Origin: Ctena decussata
Taxonomy: Eukaryota; Mollusca; Bivalvia; Lucinida; Lucinidae
DNA: 64,000 nt
NCBI GenBank assembly: GCA_963989385.1
Contig: OZ022506.1
Span: 8,392,841 to 8,456,840 of the forward strand
Reading direction: 5' to 3'
Program-made: the position numbers and the translations under genes
Notes under the pieces: generated by a model
Told to the model about the DNA's origin: nothing
Database searches by the model: none
Seen by the model: the letters and a program-made list of their open reading frames with translations, nothing else
Part shown: piece after piece, positions 45,519 to 55,151 of the stretch
Layout of the letters: the number at the start of each line of letters is the position of its first letter
How positions within the stretch are numbered: the first letter of the stretch is position 1

Positions 45519-45559
45519 CTGCAAGTAGAAAATATCAATAGGTTATATTTAAGGTGTCA

Positions 45560-45870
45560 TCTCCATGTTTTCTTCTTTTTAGAAAAGGTTTCTTCTATTT
45601 TTGAACAGGGTCACCTCTTTTGGAAAAGGGGTCACCTCCATGTTTTTTCTTCTATTTTTTAACAGGGTCACCTCTTTTCGAAAAGGGGTCACCTCCATGT
45701 TTTCTTCTATTTTTGAACAGGTTCACCTCTTTTTGAAAAGGGGTCACCTCCATGTTTTCTTCTATTTTTGAACAGGGTCACCTCTTTTCGAAAAGGGGTC
45801 ACCTCCATGTTTTCTTCTATTTTTGAACAGGGTCATCTCTTTTCGAAAAGGGGTCACCTATTTTTGAGAA
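45560..45870. repeat. 55-bp minisatellite beside an AFF splice acceptor
   Basis: Five to six units of GGTCACCTCTTTTCGAAAAG + GGGTCACCTCCATG + TTTTCTTCTATTTTTGAACA, period about 55. Read on the transcribed (minus) strand it is purine-rich and ends roughly 40 bases before the acceptor at 45518. Confidence 0.85.
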
Positions 45871-46060
45871 GGACTTTTGTGATTTCCTGTAGGCTTCCTG
45901 GACAATGAAGCCGTTCAAAAATGTTGTCTTTCCTTAAAGGAAAGGATTTGCTCTTTGAGTGATTTTTTTTCTTTAAGGGCTGACTGACCCCACTTTGAGA
46001 AGGGAAGCAAAAGTGAGAATGGTTGTCCCCACCTTGCATGGAGCCCCAAACCACCATTAT
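45870..46060 (+). mobile_element. F4 foldback remnant
   Basis: ACTTTTGTGATTTCCTGTAG, CCTTAAAGGAAAGGATTTGC and GAGAAGGGAAGCAAAAG shoulders directly follow the minisatellite. Confidence 0.5.
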
Positions 46061-46529
46061 AAGAACGTGGTTTTAGATTCTATACTAATGTCTATGATGC
46101 CCATAGTATATTTTTATTTATTAGAGAATCTTGACGGATAATAGAGAGATCAGACTTAATTCTCTCAAAATATCAAAAGTTAATCTATATTGTGGAAAGC
46201 CAATATCTAGAGAGTCTGAGTTGTTCCCATACTACCTGTTCTTTTGGAAGACACCTTCTCTACTGGCATTCTTTGTCAACATTGTTAACTTTGTAAATGT
46301 CATTTTACATCCTATCTTGTCAAGTCTTTTGAATACAGGCAGCAATTTGAGTAAACAAGAAACAGGATCTATATTTTAAAAACAAGAACTACTCTGATTA
46401 CTTTAACTATAAAAGCCATCTAAATTAAACTCACACAACACAAGAATTCCATGGAACTCTGTGTCTTGCCTGTATGTCTGCACACTGTCACAGAAACAAG
46501 CTAAAACAGACAACTCTACAAAACTTTAC

Positions 46530-46731
46530 AGCGCTCCGCAGAAAAGAAGGGGAAACAGGGATAGTGTAGGGATAATTTTCCATGTTTCTGCGAAAAAACA
46601 TATTTTGTGACCCATCATTAGAACCGTCTCACCGAGACAGTTCTAATGAGGGGTCAAAACATATGTTTTCTTTGAGAAATACAGAAAATATCTCTGAGAT
46701 ATCTTCAAAACCCACATTATCTGAAGCTCTG
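46530..46731 (+). mobile_element. F1 foldback, TTAGAACC subtype
   Basis: AGCGCTCCGCAGAAAAGAAG to ATTATCTGAAGCTCTG; core CATTAGAACCGTCTCACC / GAGACAGTTCTAATG. Confidence 0.75.
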
Positions 46732-46819
46732 CTTGACACTGCAGCCCTCACTGATGATGTTGGAAAGAATGGAAGGGGGGTGGGGGTAAAAACTTACCCT
46801 TCCACTGTTTTAAATTTGG

Positions 46820-47020
46820 GTACAACTATTAAATACCTCTAAAATTTCAAAAGACACCTTTTAATATTTCGACCTCTAAATATTCAGATATTTTTTCAAA
46901 TACCTCTAAATAATCAGATATCTCTAGATAAAGCCTTTAAATAATCAGAAACCACTAAATATTTAAAAACCTTTAAATGTGTTTAACATCTAAATAATCA
47001 GATAAATAGTCCAACAGTTC
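46820..47020. repeat. Imperfect (ACCTCTAAATAATCAGAT)n tandem repeat
   Basis: About eight diverged units of 20-27 bases with the common words CTCTAAAT and ATCAGA. Confidence 0.6.
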
Positions 47021-47095
47021 TTAATATTCAAACAGACCTTGACAAATAGAGATGCAATGTTTTATTAAATACAATGTATTTAGCTAACAATGCAT

Positions 47096-47155
47096 ACAGA
47101 ATCAGACTGTTCCTGAGGATTATGAACAGCCTGATTAAGCTCTACAATATCTGAT
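47096..47155 (+). repeat. F7 hairpin, degenerate
   Basis: CAGAATCAGACTGTTCCTGA followed by a decayed right arm and GCTCTACAATATC. Confidence 0.4.
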
Positions 47156-47300
47156 GCAGAACATATTTAATCAAATACCCTGGGTTTGTTTTCTATCGCT
47201 GTTTATAGAAAAACAGCAACGGTAAAGTGATACTCGGCCAGGAACACTATGATGTTGTTTTTCCGAGAACTGTCAAAAATAACCTAAGAATCAGCAGCAT

Positions 47301-47623
47301 CACAGGGTATAATCGATTCCGCTAATTTTTGCTTCCTGCAGAGACTGTACATCATATTTGGCTTCTGCCTAGACTGTCCGTGATCTCTTGCTTCCTGCCG
47401 AGACTTCTGTACATGATAAACGGCTTCCTGCAGAGACTGTCCATGTGATTCTGAGGCTCTCGGCAGGAAGCAGAGTCATGGGGACACTCTCGGCAGGAAG
47501 CCATTTTTCGAGGACAGTAATCTCTGCAGGTAGCAAAAGTTCACGAACAGTCTTGGCCGAAGCCAAATATGACGGACAGTCTCTGCAGGAAGCGAAAATT
47601 GGCGCACTGGTTTATACCCTGTG
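47301..47623. mobile_element. F5 foldback element, 5-bp target duplication AGCAT
   Basis: CACAGGGTATAATCGATTCC to GGTTTATACCCTGTG, flanked by AGCAT on both sides (47296-47300, 47624-47628). Homologous to 37848 through its length, with a deletion in the left inner arm. The right TIR has lost the ATCGATT part. Confidence 0.8.
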
Positions 47624-47819
47624 AGCATGCTGCCTTGTCAACCCACATAGTGACTGCTGAAACCCATATTTTGACTTATCCATCTAGATATAATCTCTTA
47701 TCATTCACTACTCACAGGTATTGAATTTAGACATTCAGAGGGAATATCTGAGCAAGCAGTGTTGATACAAATCAGACCATTTCTCCAGGACAGGTCAACA
47801 AGTACACTGTCAGGGACAG

Positions 47820-47905
47820 TAACTCTGCCTGCCATTTTCAGTTTTGCCTCCCTTCTCAATGGGGGTCATCAGTTAAAGGACAGAAGTTGCTCCTGTGAAG
47901 GCAAA
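47820..47905 (+). mobile_element. F4 foldback remnant
   Basis: TTTTGCCTCCCTTCTCAATG, GTTAAAGGACAGAAGTTGCT. Truncated by the adjoining pogo-like MITE. Confidence 0.45.
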
Positions 47906-48116
47906 TACAGTTAACTCTCGATATCTCGAAGTCGAACTTCAGCCCAAACTACCGATATCTCAAAGTAAATTTTCTGGTACCAGAAAATTTACTTTGAGAT
48001 GTCAGTAGTTTGAGATAACAGGAGTTGAAATGTAAATAAAAGTAGGAAATACATTCTTTGATATAAAAAGATACTTTGAGATATCAGTGTTTTTGAGATA
48101 TCGGGAGTTGACTGTA
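47906..48116 (+). mobile_element. F6 pogo-like MITE, complete
   Basis: Ends TACAGTTAACTCTCGATATC and GATATCGGGAGTTGACTGTA, i.e. inverted termini flanked by TA. The interior repeats CAAAGTAAATTTTCTGGTACC and its complement. TIRs starting CAGT(T/C)(A/G)AC with TA targets fit pogo/Tigger members of the Tc1/mariner group; no transposase is encoded. Confidence 0.75.
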
Positions 48117-48235
48117 TACAGTTGACTCTCATTATCTCAAACACTGTACCCTCTTATACCAAAGAACAGAGGTGGATGTGGATGCATCTTCTATATTTCT
48201 TAACATTTCATCTCCAGGAATCTCAAACCACTAAT

Positions 48236-49385
48236 TGTTACGAAATGGATCTAATCGTCCACTATGTCGTCGAGATTATTTTAATCCTTTCAATCAGTAA
48301 GGCTACAGTTTTTAGGGTAACTGTGGTAATAAAACGTTTACGGAAATTGTGACTACGTTATGCATGGGTTGTTTGTAAATACCTCTCGTGGACAGCATAT
48401 TGCATGATTTTAAGGTGAATACCTGCACGAGTCTTTTGATTGTGGAAAGTGTGTTGCATGATTTTAATGTGAGACGCATAGTATTTATACGCCTATCTTT
48501 TAATGAAAAATTAGACGTGGCTGAATTCTAATACGGAGTATGTTAAATTATTGTCGTGTGCCCAGATTCTGTGTTAAGACCTAGAAGGGCACATCAAGTC
48601 CGGCAGTCAGCTGTTAGGGCTTAGAGCCACGTCTCACCTGGAGATTCGATTTACGTCTCCAGGTTAATACCAACCCGGGTAGAGGCAGTTACAACGCCGT
48701 TTGTGCAAGGTTCCCAAGCAGAGGCGGGAAGCACAAAATGTAGGCGGAAGTGGTTAGCACAGTTTTGCCAGATTCTGTGATAAGATCTGAAGGTCACATC
48801 AAGTGTGGGACAGTGTTCGTCCACTAAGGTGTATTAATATATATATAGACTGGTCCCTGGTACGATCCAGGGAGCGACCAGTATATAATCGTGCACGTGT
48901 TAGAATAAGTTGGTGTTCCTCATGATATATGGACTGGCCCATGACATGATCCAGGGAACGACGAATTGAAGTCTACCATCATAAGGCCTTGTTTTTTTGT
49001 ATGAGCTCAAACTATCGTTTTTTTGTTCTTTGTGTTTTCCTTTAGTTCATGGCGCTGAGCCGAGTACGGTGTTGACGTCAGACGGTAATCTATTTGCGTA
49101 TTGTACGCAAATCGATTACATATTTGAAACAAACACCTTACTTGGGCCAGCGACATGAACTGATATGTGTTGTATATTATTGTAATTGTGACAGTTGTAA
49201 ATTGTATTGTTGTATATAGAATTTACATTATATATAAACTTAAAAAATTCTAACGTTGTTAGAGTTTCCTTGTTAGTGTATTACACTAGTAGATAACCCT
49301 TTAACCGGAAGTCACCCTCCGCCGTCCTGGCGACGCATAAGGCTCTACACCCGTGTCGACCGAGTGTAAAACCTTCTGCGTAACA
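48236..49385 (+). repeat. 5' LTR
   Basis: TG...CA ends. It contains a CRE octamer TGACGTCA (49073-49080) and an AT-rich TATATATAAAC stretch near 49230 that could be a TATA region. It also holds an imperfect palindrome (48843-48885, GACTGGTCCCTGG/CCAGGGAGCGACCAGT) with a second, partly matching copy near 48925, and a repeated CAGATTCTGTG(T/A)TAAGA module (about 48565 and 48772). The promoter and R boundaries cannot be fixed from sequence alone. Confidence 0.95.
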
Positions 49386-49402
49386 TGGTGTCAGAAGTGG
49401 GA
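49386..49402 (+). other. Primer binding site, tRNA-Leu type
   Basis: TGGTGTCAGAAGTGGGA follows the 5' LTR with no gap. Its complement ends TCTGACACCA, matching the 3' end of metazoan tRNA-Leu plus CCA. First-strand synthesis would start here. Confidence 0.85.
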
Positions 49403-50325
49403 TTTGACTTCTGGTTAATATCTGCCAGTGTAAGACATTGACAATATATACAGAATCTAGGCACAATTTTGTCAGTCATTTTTTTTATTATTATTGACTT
49501 TCTGATTGTTCTTTTCTAAGGTGACGTAAGGCTGTGAATTTTAGGGGAGCAATTTAGCCACTAAATTCTTTGTAAATGTAACCTACACTCAATTAAGGTC
49601 AACTATCCTTATTCCCTGCGTGATGAAGTGCGATAGCCCTTGCATTAATTTGTGATAGAATGTAACAGGTTGCATATCTGAGTGGGGAAACTGAGGTATA
49701 TAGACCTGAATTGTCTTGGCACGGATAATACATATTTAGTTTTAGGGTCCGTTTGAGTACCTTGGCACTGCTGTTGCATGACAATCTGTTAGTTCATTAA
49801 TTCAAACGTTTGTACGTAGTGTCGTAACCGTTACTGAGGTCCATTTTATGTCCTGATTTAGTAACGTAGGTCACTCGTAACGTTATATAATATCGTTACA
49901 ATGAATTAAACCTAATAGCGGAATCTTAAGTTTGATTTACCGTTGGTATCTTATAAGGTTTTGTAATGTAGGACGTACAGTTGTCATGTCAGTGTAAATA
50001 CGTTGCGTTACATACGTTACGTTTGTATATCCGATACGCTAGATCAAGTTGGGCGTAATTGTAATGTGGGTTATTTACGTCATCTAATTACGTCATTTAA
50101 TACTGAAAAGTAATTCTCGGCAAAGTCAACGTCAGTTTATGACGTCATTTCCGGTCTGTTATGAACGTAACTTTAATAGCTACGTCCAGATCGCGAGTAT
50201 ACTAATTAATCAACGTTTTAGTTGGATTAGTTTGTTATTATTATTGTTAACGTTTTAGTTAACATGTGTGACTATAAGTGAACGTCGGTTTCGGTTAAGT
50301 TAACGTGAGCATTACGTTAAGCGTC
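49403..50325 (+). promoter_or_regulatory. Long 5' leader of the retrotransposon, ACGT-rich
   Basis: 923 bases between the primer site and the gag-pol ATG. It has many ACGT tetramers (ACGTTA, TTACGTCA types) and one full CRE octamer TGACGTCA at 50140-50147. No long frame of its own. It probably holds the packaging/dimerisation signals and possible upstream AUGs, but none can be assigned. Confidence 0.5.
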
Positions 50326-53300
50326 ATGGATCAGTTAGTTAAGACGGGAAAGGAGTTAGGTTATGAGGGGCAGGCATTGCAGGAATTTGTTAAGCAACAG
50401 CAAGAGACTGAGAGGGCAGAAAGGCACGCGGTAAGGGCACTTGATAAAGAAAAGATTGCGCAGGCCGAAAAAGACAGGGAAATTGAGTTAGCTAGGATCG
50501 CGCAGGCCGATAAAGACAGGGAAATTGAGTTAGCTAAGATCGCAGCGGAGAAAGAGAGGATCGCGCAAGCCGAAAAAGATAGGGAAATTGAATTGGCTAG
50601 GATCGCGACGGAAGAAGCTAAGATTGCGGCGGATAGGGAAATCGAGATGGCGCGGATTGAAAGTATAGAGCGGCAAGCCGAGAAAGATAGGGAAGCTAGG
50701 TTGTATCAAGTCGAAAGCGATAAGGAAGCAAAGTTGTCGAGCGAAGTTGAGTTAGAAAAGTTGAAGTATAGTTTTGAATTGCAGCAACGCGAGTTGAAGA
50801 ATCAGATAGATTTGCAGAAGGTAACGTTTAGAGTTGAATTAGAAAAACAGAAGGCTGAAAAGTTAGCGCATGCGCGAGATCCGAAGTTACCGTATTTTGA
50901 TGAAAGTAAGGACAAAATGGATAGTTACTTATCAAGGTTTGAGAAATACGCGACGGCGAATAAATGGGATAAAAACGTTTGGGCTGCATATTTAAGCGCA
51001 TTACTTAAAGGTCGCGCGCTTGATGTTTATGATAGATTGTCTGTAGATGATGCAGCAGATTATGACAAGTTGAAAGATGCGTTGTTAAAGAATTTTGATA
51101 TGACTGAACGCGGATTTAGGAAGAAATTTCGCTATGATAGGCCTGAAAAGTCCGAAACGTTTATTCAGTTTAGTAGTAGACTTAGGTCGTATCTTAATAA
51201 ATGGTTGAAAATGGCGAAGGTAGACCAGTCTTATGAATCTGTTTGCGATTTTTTCGCTAGAGATCAGTTTTTAGAATCGTGTAGTAAAGAACTGTATGTT
51301 CATTTGAAACCGAAAACATTCACGAATCTAGGTGAGATGGCTAGGGAAGCGGATTTATTTGCAGAAGCACGTGGCGGTGTCTACGCTTGTGTTAATAAGG
51401 GGCAGCGTGATAGTAAGGGCGTAACTCAGAGTAGATCTGATAATAAGCCGAGTGCGAAGCCAGAGATAAAATGTAGTATTTGTGGTAAGGGACATTTAAC
51501 ATATAAATGTTTTAAGAATCCCGATAGGAAGCAAGCGTATAGTGCGGAGGTGGTTGCAAGTGCAAGCGGATATAGCGGAAGTAGGGGGAGTAGTTATGCA
51601 CCGAAAGATGAGACACAAAGATCACAGAGTAAGAGCGATACTGTACAGACGAAGGGTAGTAATTCAGATCGTGGCCGTGGTCGGGGTTATTCCCGCGGAC
51701 GTGGTCGGGGTGGCGGACATCAAATGAGCTTTTGTAAAACTACAATGAATAGGTCTCATGAAATTGAAGGTCTCTATAAGAGTAAGGAAGAAAGTGCATT
51801 AATCGATAATAACGTGGATAGGGAAGGTGTCTGTTACTTTTTAAGGTCGCGATTACCAACAGCGCAGGGTACGGTTAATGGTAAGACTGTTGTAGTTTTA
51901 AGGGACACAGGTTGTACTGGGTGTGTCGTTCGTAGAAACTTGGTTTCTAATGATCAATTACTTGGTAGAGAATCTGATGTAACTTTGATTGATGAATCTA
52001 CCCAAAGGTATCCCTTAGCAATGGTTGACATAGATTGTCCATTTTTCACAGGAAAAACTGAGGCATTGTGCATGGAAGATACATTGTATGACCTGGTTAT
52101 TGGAAATATTGACGGGTCAAAACTTCCCGATATGTCCCATTTTGCAATGGCGGCAGTGACTAGGTCACAAGCTAAGCAAGGTGAAGAGGTCTATAGGAAA
52201 CTTAAAGTTCCTGATCAAATTATTGCTAGTGATAAGGAGGCATTGAAGCAGGCCCAAGTTGTTGACCCTAAATTGAATGGCATAAGGCAAAGAGTGGAAT
52301 CTGGGAATGTGACTATTAGTCGTGGATTGAACCGGGGTGAAACTAAGTTTATTCGAAAGAAAGATTTATTGTATAGGCAGTTTACTAAGGGAAACAAGGT
52401 CACTTTGCAACTTATTATCCCTGAAGGTTTTCGTGAAAAGGTGTTAAGATTGGCGCACGAAACCTTGATGTCAGGTCATTTGGGCATAAAGAAAACTATG
52501 GATAGAGTTTTAACTGAGTTCTTTTGGCCTGGAATTTGTGGTGATGTGGCAAGGTTTTGTAAATCTTGTGACATATGTCAAAGGACTATTCAAAAAGGTC
52601 GTGTCACTAAGGTTCCTTTAGGAAAGTTGCCACAGATTGACACACCATTTAAACGAGTCGCGGTTGATATAGTCGGACCGATAGAACCTCGTTCTGACAG
52701 GAAATCCCGCTATATTTTAACAATGATAGACTATGCGACGAGATATCCCGAGGCGGTAGCGTTACCCGGCATTGAGACAGAACGCGTTGCCGAAGCGTTA
52801 GTTGAGATGTTTAGTAGAGTTGGCATACCTGATGAAATGTTAACAGATTGCGGAAGTCAGTTTACTGCTGAAGTTATGAAAGAAGTAAGCAGGCTGTTAT
52901 CACTCCAGCAGTTAACCACGACGCCGTATCATCCTATCTGCAACGGTCTCGTAGAGCGTTTTCACGCGACGTTGAAGCAAATGCTACGTAGGATGTGCGC
53001 AGAACGTCCAAAAGACTGGGATAAATATCTCCCAGCACTACTGTTTGCAATAAGGGAGGTTCCGCAGGAGTCTTTAGGGTTTTCTCCGTTCGAACTGTTA
53101 TACGGACGTAACGTTAAGGGCCCTATGGCAATATTACGTGAATTATGGTCTGAAGAGGTACAGGATGAGCAGGTTCTGTCTACGTACCAGTACGTAATTG
53201 AGTTGAGAGAACGGTTAGAGCAGACGTGTAAGTTAGCACATGATAATTTACGGAAAGTACAAGTAAAGCAAAAGGCTTATTATGACAAACGCGCTAGGTC

Positions 53301-55011
53301 GCGTAAATTTAACGTGGGAGATAAAGTACTGTTATTACTGCCAACTGACAGTAATAAACTGTTATTGCAGTGGAAGGGTCCATATGAAGTAGTAGAGGTG
53401 GTGAATAGAATGGACTATAAAATCGACGTCAATGGTGTCGTGAGTACATATCATGCTAATATGCTGAAACAGTATGTCGAACGTCGTACTGTGCCGTCAC
53501 ATTGTTTATTGTCGACTGAGACTACAGAGTCGGTTGATGACGATGGTAGTGATGAATTTTCTCTTGATGATTGTGCTTTTCCGACAGCTAAAGAACCGGA
53601 AACTTATAATGACGTCAGTATTTCAGATACGTTAACGTCAGAACAACGTATGGAGGTTGAAGCGTTGATTAAACAGTACCCGGATGTACTATCAAGTTTA
53701 CCCGGTCGAACTGATCAAATACAGCACGATATTAAACTACTCACGTCAGAACCCATACGGACGAAGGGTTATTCTATCCCGTATAAGACGCGTAACGTCA
53801 TGGAGACGGAGATACAGGATATGTTGGATTTAGGGGTAATCGAGCCGTCGATTTCACCGTATTCATCTCCTGTTGTCCTAGTTCCGAAGAAAGACGGATC
53901 AGTTAGATTCTGTATCGACTTCCGGAAGCTTAACAAAGTGACGGAATTCGATGCAGAACCTATGCCAAATATGGAGGAGGTTATCAATAAAATGTCGGGA
54001 CATAAATTCTTTACAAAGATGGACCTGAGTAAGGGTTATTGGCAAGTCAGTCTTAATGAAAGGTCTAAACCTTTGACGGCATTTGAAACGCCTAAGGGTT
54101 TATTCCAGTTTAAAACTATGCCCTTCGGTTTGGTCAATTCGGGAGCCTCATTTTGTAGGTTAATGAGAATCATATTGTCCAATCTCCCAAATGTTGACAG
54201 CTTTGTTGATGACATGTGGATATTTACTGAAACATGGAAGGATCATGTGACGTCATTACGTCAAGTGTTAGATCGGCTCAGGTCGGCCAAATTGACGGCA
54301 AAACCATCTAAATGCATGATCGGTTATGGCAGTATCGAGTGCCTTGGTCACAATATCGTCGGACAGACGGTACGACCGCAAGAGGACAAGATACAGGCTA
54401 TCAGAGATGCTCCTCGTCCATGTACGAAAAGACAAATTAAATCTTTTCTGGGATTAGCTGGGTTTTACCGTCGTTTTATCCCAAATTTTTCATCCATAGC
54501 TTCTCCTCTGACTGATTTGACTAAACGGGATAGACCTAATTCTATCAAAGATTGGCAAGATCAGCATGAAAGGGCATTTCAAACCCTGAAGAGTAGGCTC
54601 ACGTCTAGTCCTATTCTTCGCTTACCTGTTTTTCAAGAAGGTAACCCGTTTGTACTCCGAACTGATGCTTCAGACGTTGGTCTTGGAGCTATTTTGCTTC
54701 AGGAATTCGAAGGTGAAGGTCGTTTGCCGATTGCTTATGCTAGCAAGAAATTGTTACCTCGGGAAAAGAACTACTCTGTAATTGAGAAGGAATGTTTGGG
54801 TATTATCTGGGGTGTTGAGAAATTTCGTAAGTACCTGTATGGGGCGGAGTTCCTCCTTGAAACTGACCACAAACCTTTGTCTTATATGCAGACAGCTAAG
54901 GTGCTCAATCCCCGAATCATGCGTTGGGCCATGAAATTACAGCCGTACAGATTCAGGATCGTTGCTATCCGCGGCCAAGATAATTTGGGGGCGGACTACC
55001 TTAGTAGATAG
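50326..55011 (+). CDS. Gag-Pol polyprotein, Gmr1-like (Gag-ZnF-PR-INT-RT-RH)
   Basis: 1561 codons without stop or frameshift. The ATG at 50326 (GTCATGG) is chosen; an upstream in-frame GTG is not a credible eukaryotic start. Residues 18-180 are a Glu/Lys/Arg-rich coiled coil with repeated KDREIELARIA units, followed by a retrotransposon Gag core (about 190-350). The zinc knuckle is C383-X2-C386-X3-H390-X4-C395, one residue shorter than the canonical X4 spacing. An RG-rich box lies at 449-464. Protease DTG is at 527-529. Integrase has His711/His718, Cys748/Cys751, then D781-X59-D841-X35-E877 and a GPY/F module (WKGPY 1016-1020). RT follows, with D1233 and the FVDD box at 1293-1296. RNase H has D1447, a conserved Glu near 1489, D1514 and D1557. 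All catalytic residues are present, so the protein may be active. Single-frame Gag-Pol implies processing by the protease rather than frameshifting. Confidence 0.96.
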   Translation: MDQLVKTGKELGYEGQALQEFVKQQQETERAERHAVRALDKEKIAQAEKDREIELARIAQADKDREIELAKIAAEKERIAQAEKDREIELARIATEEAKIAADREIEMARIESIERQAEKDREARLYQVESDKEAKLSSEVELEKLKYSFELQQRELKNQIDLQKVTFRVELEKQKAEKLAHARDPKLPYFDESKDKMDSYLSRFEKYATANKWDKNVWAAYLSALLKGRALDVYDRLSVDDAADYDKLKDALLKNFDMTERGFRKKFRYDRPEKSETFIQFSSRLRSYLNKWLKMAKVDQSYESVCDFFARDQFLESCSKELYVHLKPKTFTNLGEMAREADLFAEARGGVYACVNKGQRDSKGVTQSRSDNKPSAKPEIKCSICGKGHLTYKCFKNPDRKQAYSAEVVASASGYSGSRGSSYAPKDETQRSQSKSDTVQTKGSNSDRGRGRGYSRGRGRGGGHQMSFCKTTMNRSHEIEGLYKSKEESALIDNNVDREGVCYFLRSRLPTAQGTVNGKTVVVLRDTGCTGCVVRRNLVSNDQLLGRESDVTLIDESTQRYPLAMVDIDCPFFTGKTEALCMEDTLYDLVIGNIDGSKLPDMSHFAMAAVTRSQAKQGEEVYRKLKVPDQIIASDKEALKQAQVVDPKLNGIRQRVESGNVTISRGLNRGETKFIRKKDLLYRQFTKGNKVTLQLIIPEGFREKVLRLAHETLMSGHLGIKKTMDRVLTEFFWPGICGDVARFCKSCDICQRTIQKGRVTKVPLGKLPQIDTPFKRVAVDIVGPIEPRSDRKSRYILTMIDYATRYPEAVALPGIETERVAEALVEMFSRVGIPDEMLTDCGSQFTAEVMKEVSRLLSLQQLTTTPYHPICNGLVERFHATLKQMLRRMCAERPKDWDKYLPALLFAIREVPQESLGFSPFELLYGRNVKGPMAILRELWSEEVQDEQVLSTYQYVIELRERLEQTCKLAHDNLRKVQVKQKAYYDKRARSRKFNVGDKVLLLLPTDSNKLLLQWKGPYEVVEVVNRMDYKIDVNGVVSTYHANMLKQYVERRTVPSHCLLSTETTESVDDDGSDEFSLDDCAFPTAKEPETYNDVSISDTLTSEQRMEVEALIKQYPDVLSSLPGRTDQIQHDIKLLTSEPIRTKGYSIPYKTRNVMETEIQDMLDLGVIEPSISPYSSPVVLVPKKDGSVRFCIDFRKLNKVTEFDAEPMPNMEEVINKMSGHKFFTKMDLSKGYWQVSLNERSKPLTAFETPKGLFQFKTMPFGLVNSGASFCRLMRIILSNLPNVDSFVDDMWIFTETWKDHVTSLRQVLDRLRSAKLTAKPSKCMIGYGSIECLGHNIVGQTVRPQEDKIQAIRDAPRPCTKRQIKSFLGLAGFYRRFIPNFSSIASPLTDLTKRDRPNSIKDWQDQHERAFQTLKSRLTSSPILRLPVFQEGNPFVLRTDASDVGLGAILLQEFEGEGRLPIAYASKKLLPREKNYSVIEKECLGIIWGVEKFRKYLYGAEFLLETDHKPLSYMQTAKVLNPRIMRWAMKLQPYRFRIVAIRGQDNLGADYLSR

Positions 55012-55138
55012 TTTGGCCACGTTATGCATCGCACCGTTGTTGTGTATATAGCTAGTTTTCCAGTTTTGACATAGCCTACGATTCGATCGCATTTCGTACT
55101 ATTTCAGAAAAGAAACATTGTTATGTTTTTTTCTCCCT

Positions 55139-55151
55139 AAGGGGAAACCTA
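55139..55151 (+). other. Polypurine tract before the 3' LTR
   Basis: AAGGGGAAA followed by CCTA and then the LTR. The purine run is short and four bases from the LTR, which is acceptable for plus-strand priming but not exact. Confidence 0.6.

Noticed and set aside
45291..45662. 123-codon plus-strand frame rich in Ser and Leu
   Set aside because: It is the antisense of the AFF serine-rich exon joined to the 55-bp minisatellite.
48328..48333. AATAAA in the 5' LTR as the element's poly(A) signal
   Set aside because: It is only about 90 bases into the LTR and absent from the 3' LTR, where polyadenylation would occur.
50305..50325. In-frame GTG start seven codons before the gag-pol ATG
   Set aside because: A GTG start is implausible for a polymerase II transcript; the ATG at 50326 is in better context.
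55012..55151. Search for an envelope-like third frame in the retrotransposon
   Set aside because: Only about 140 bases separate the pol stop from the 3' LTR; no room and no frame.
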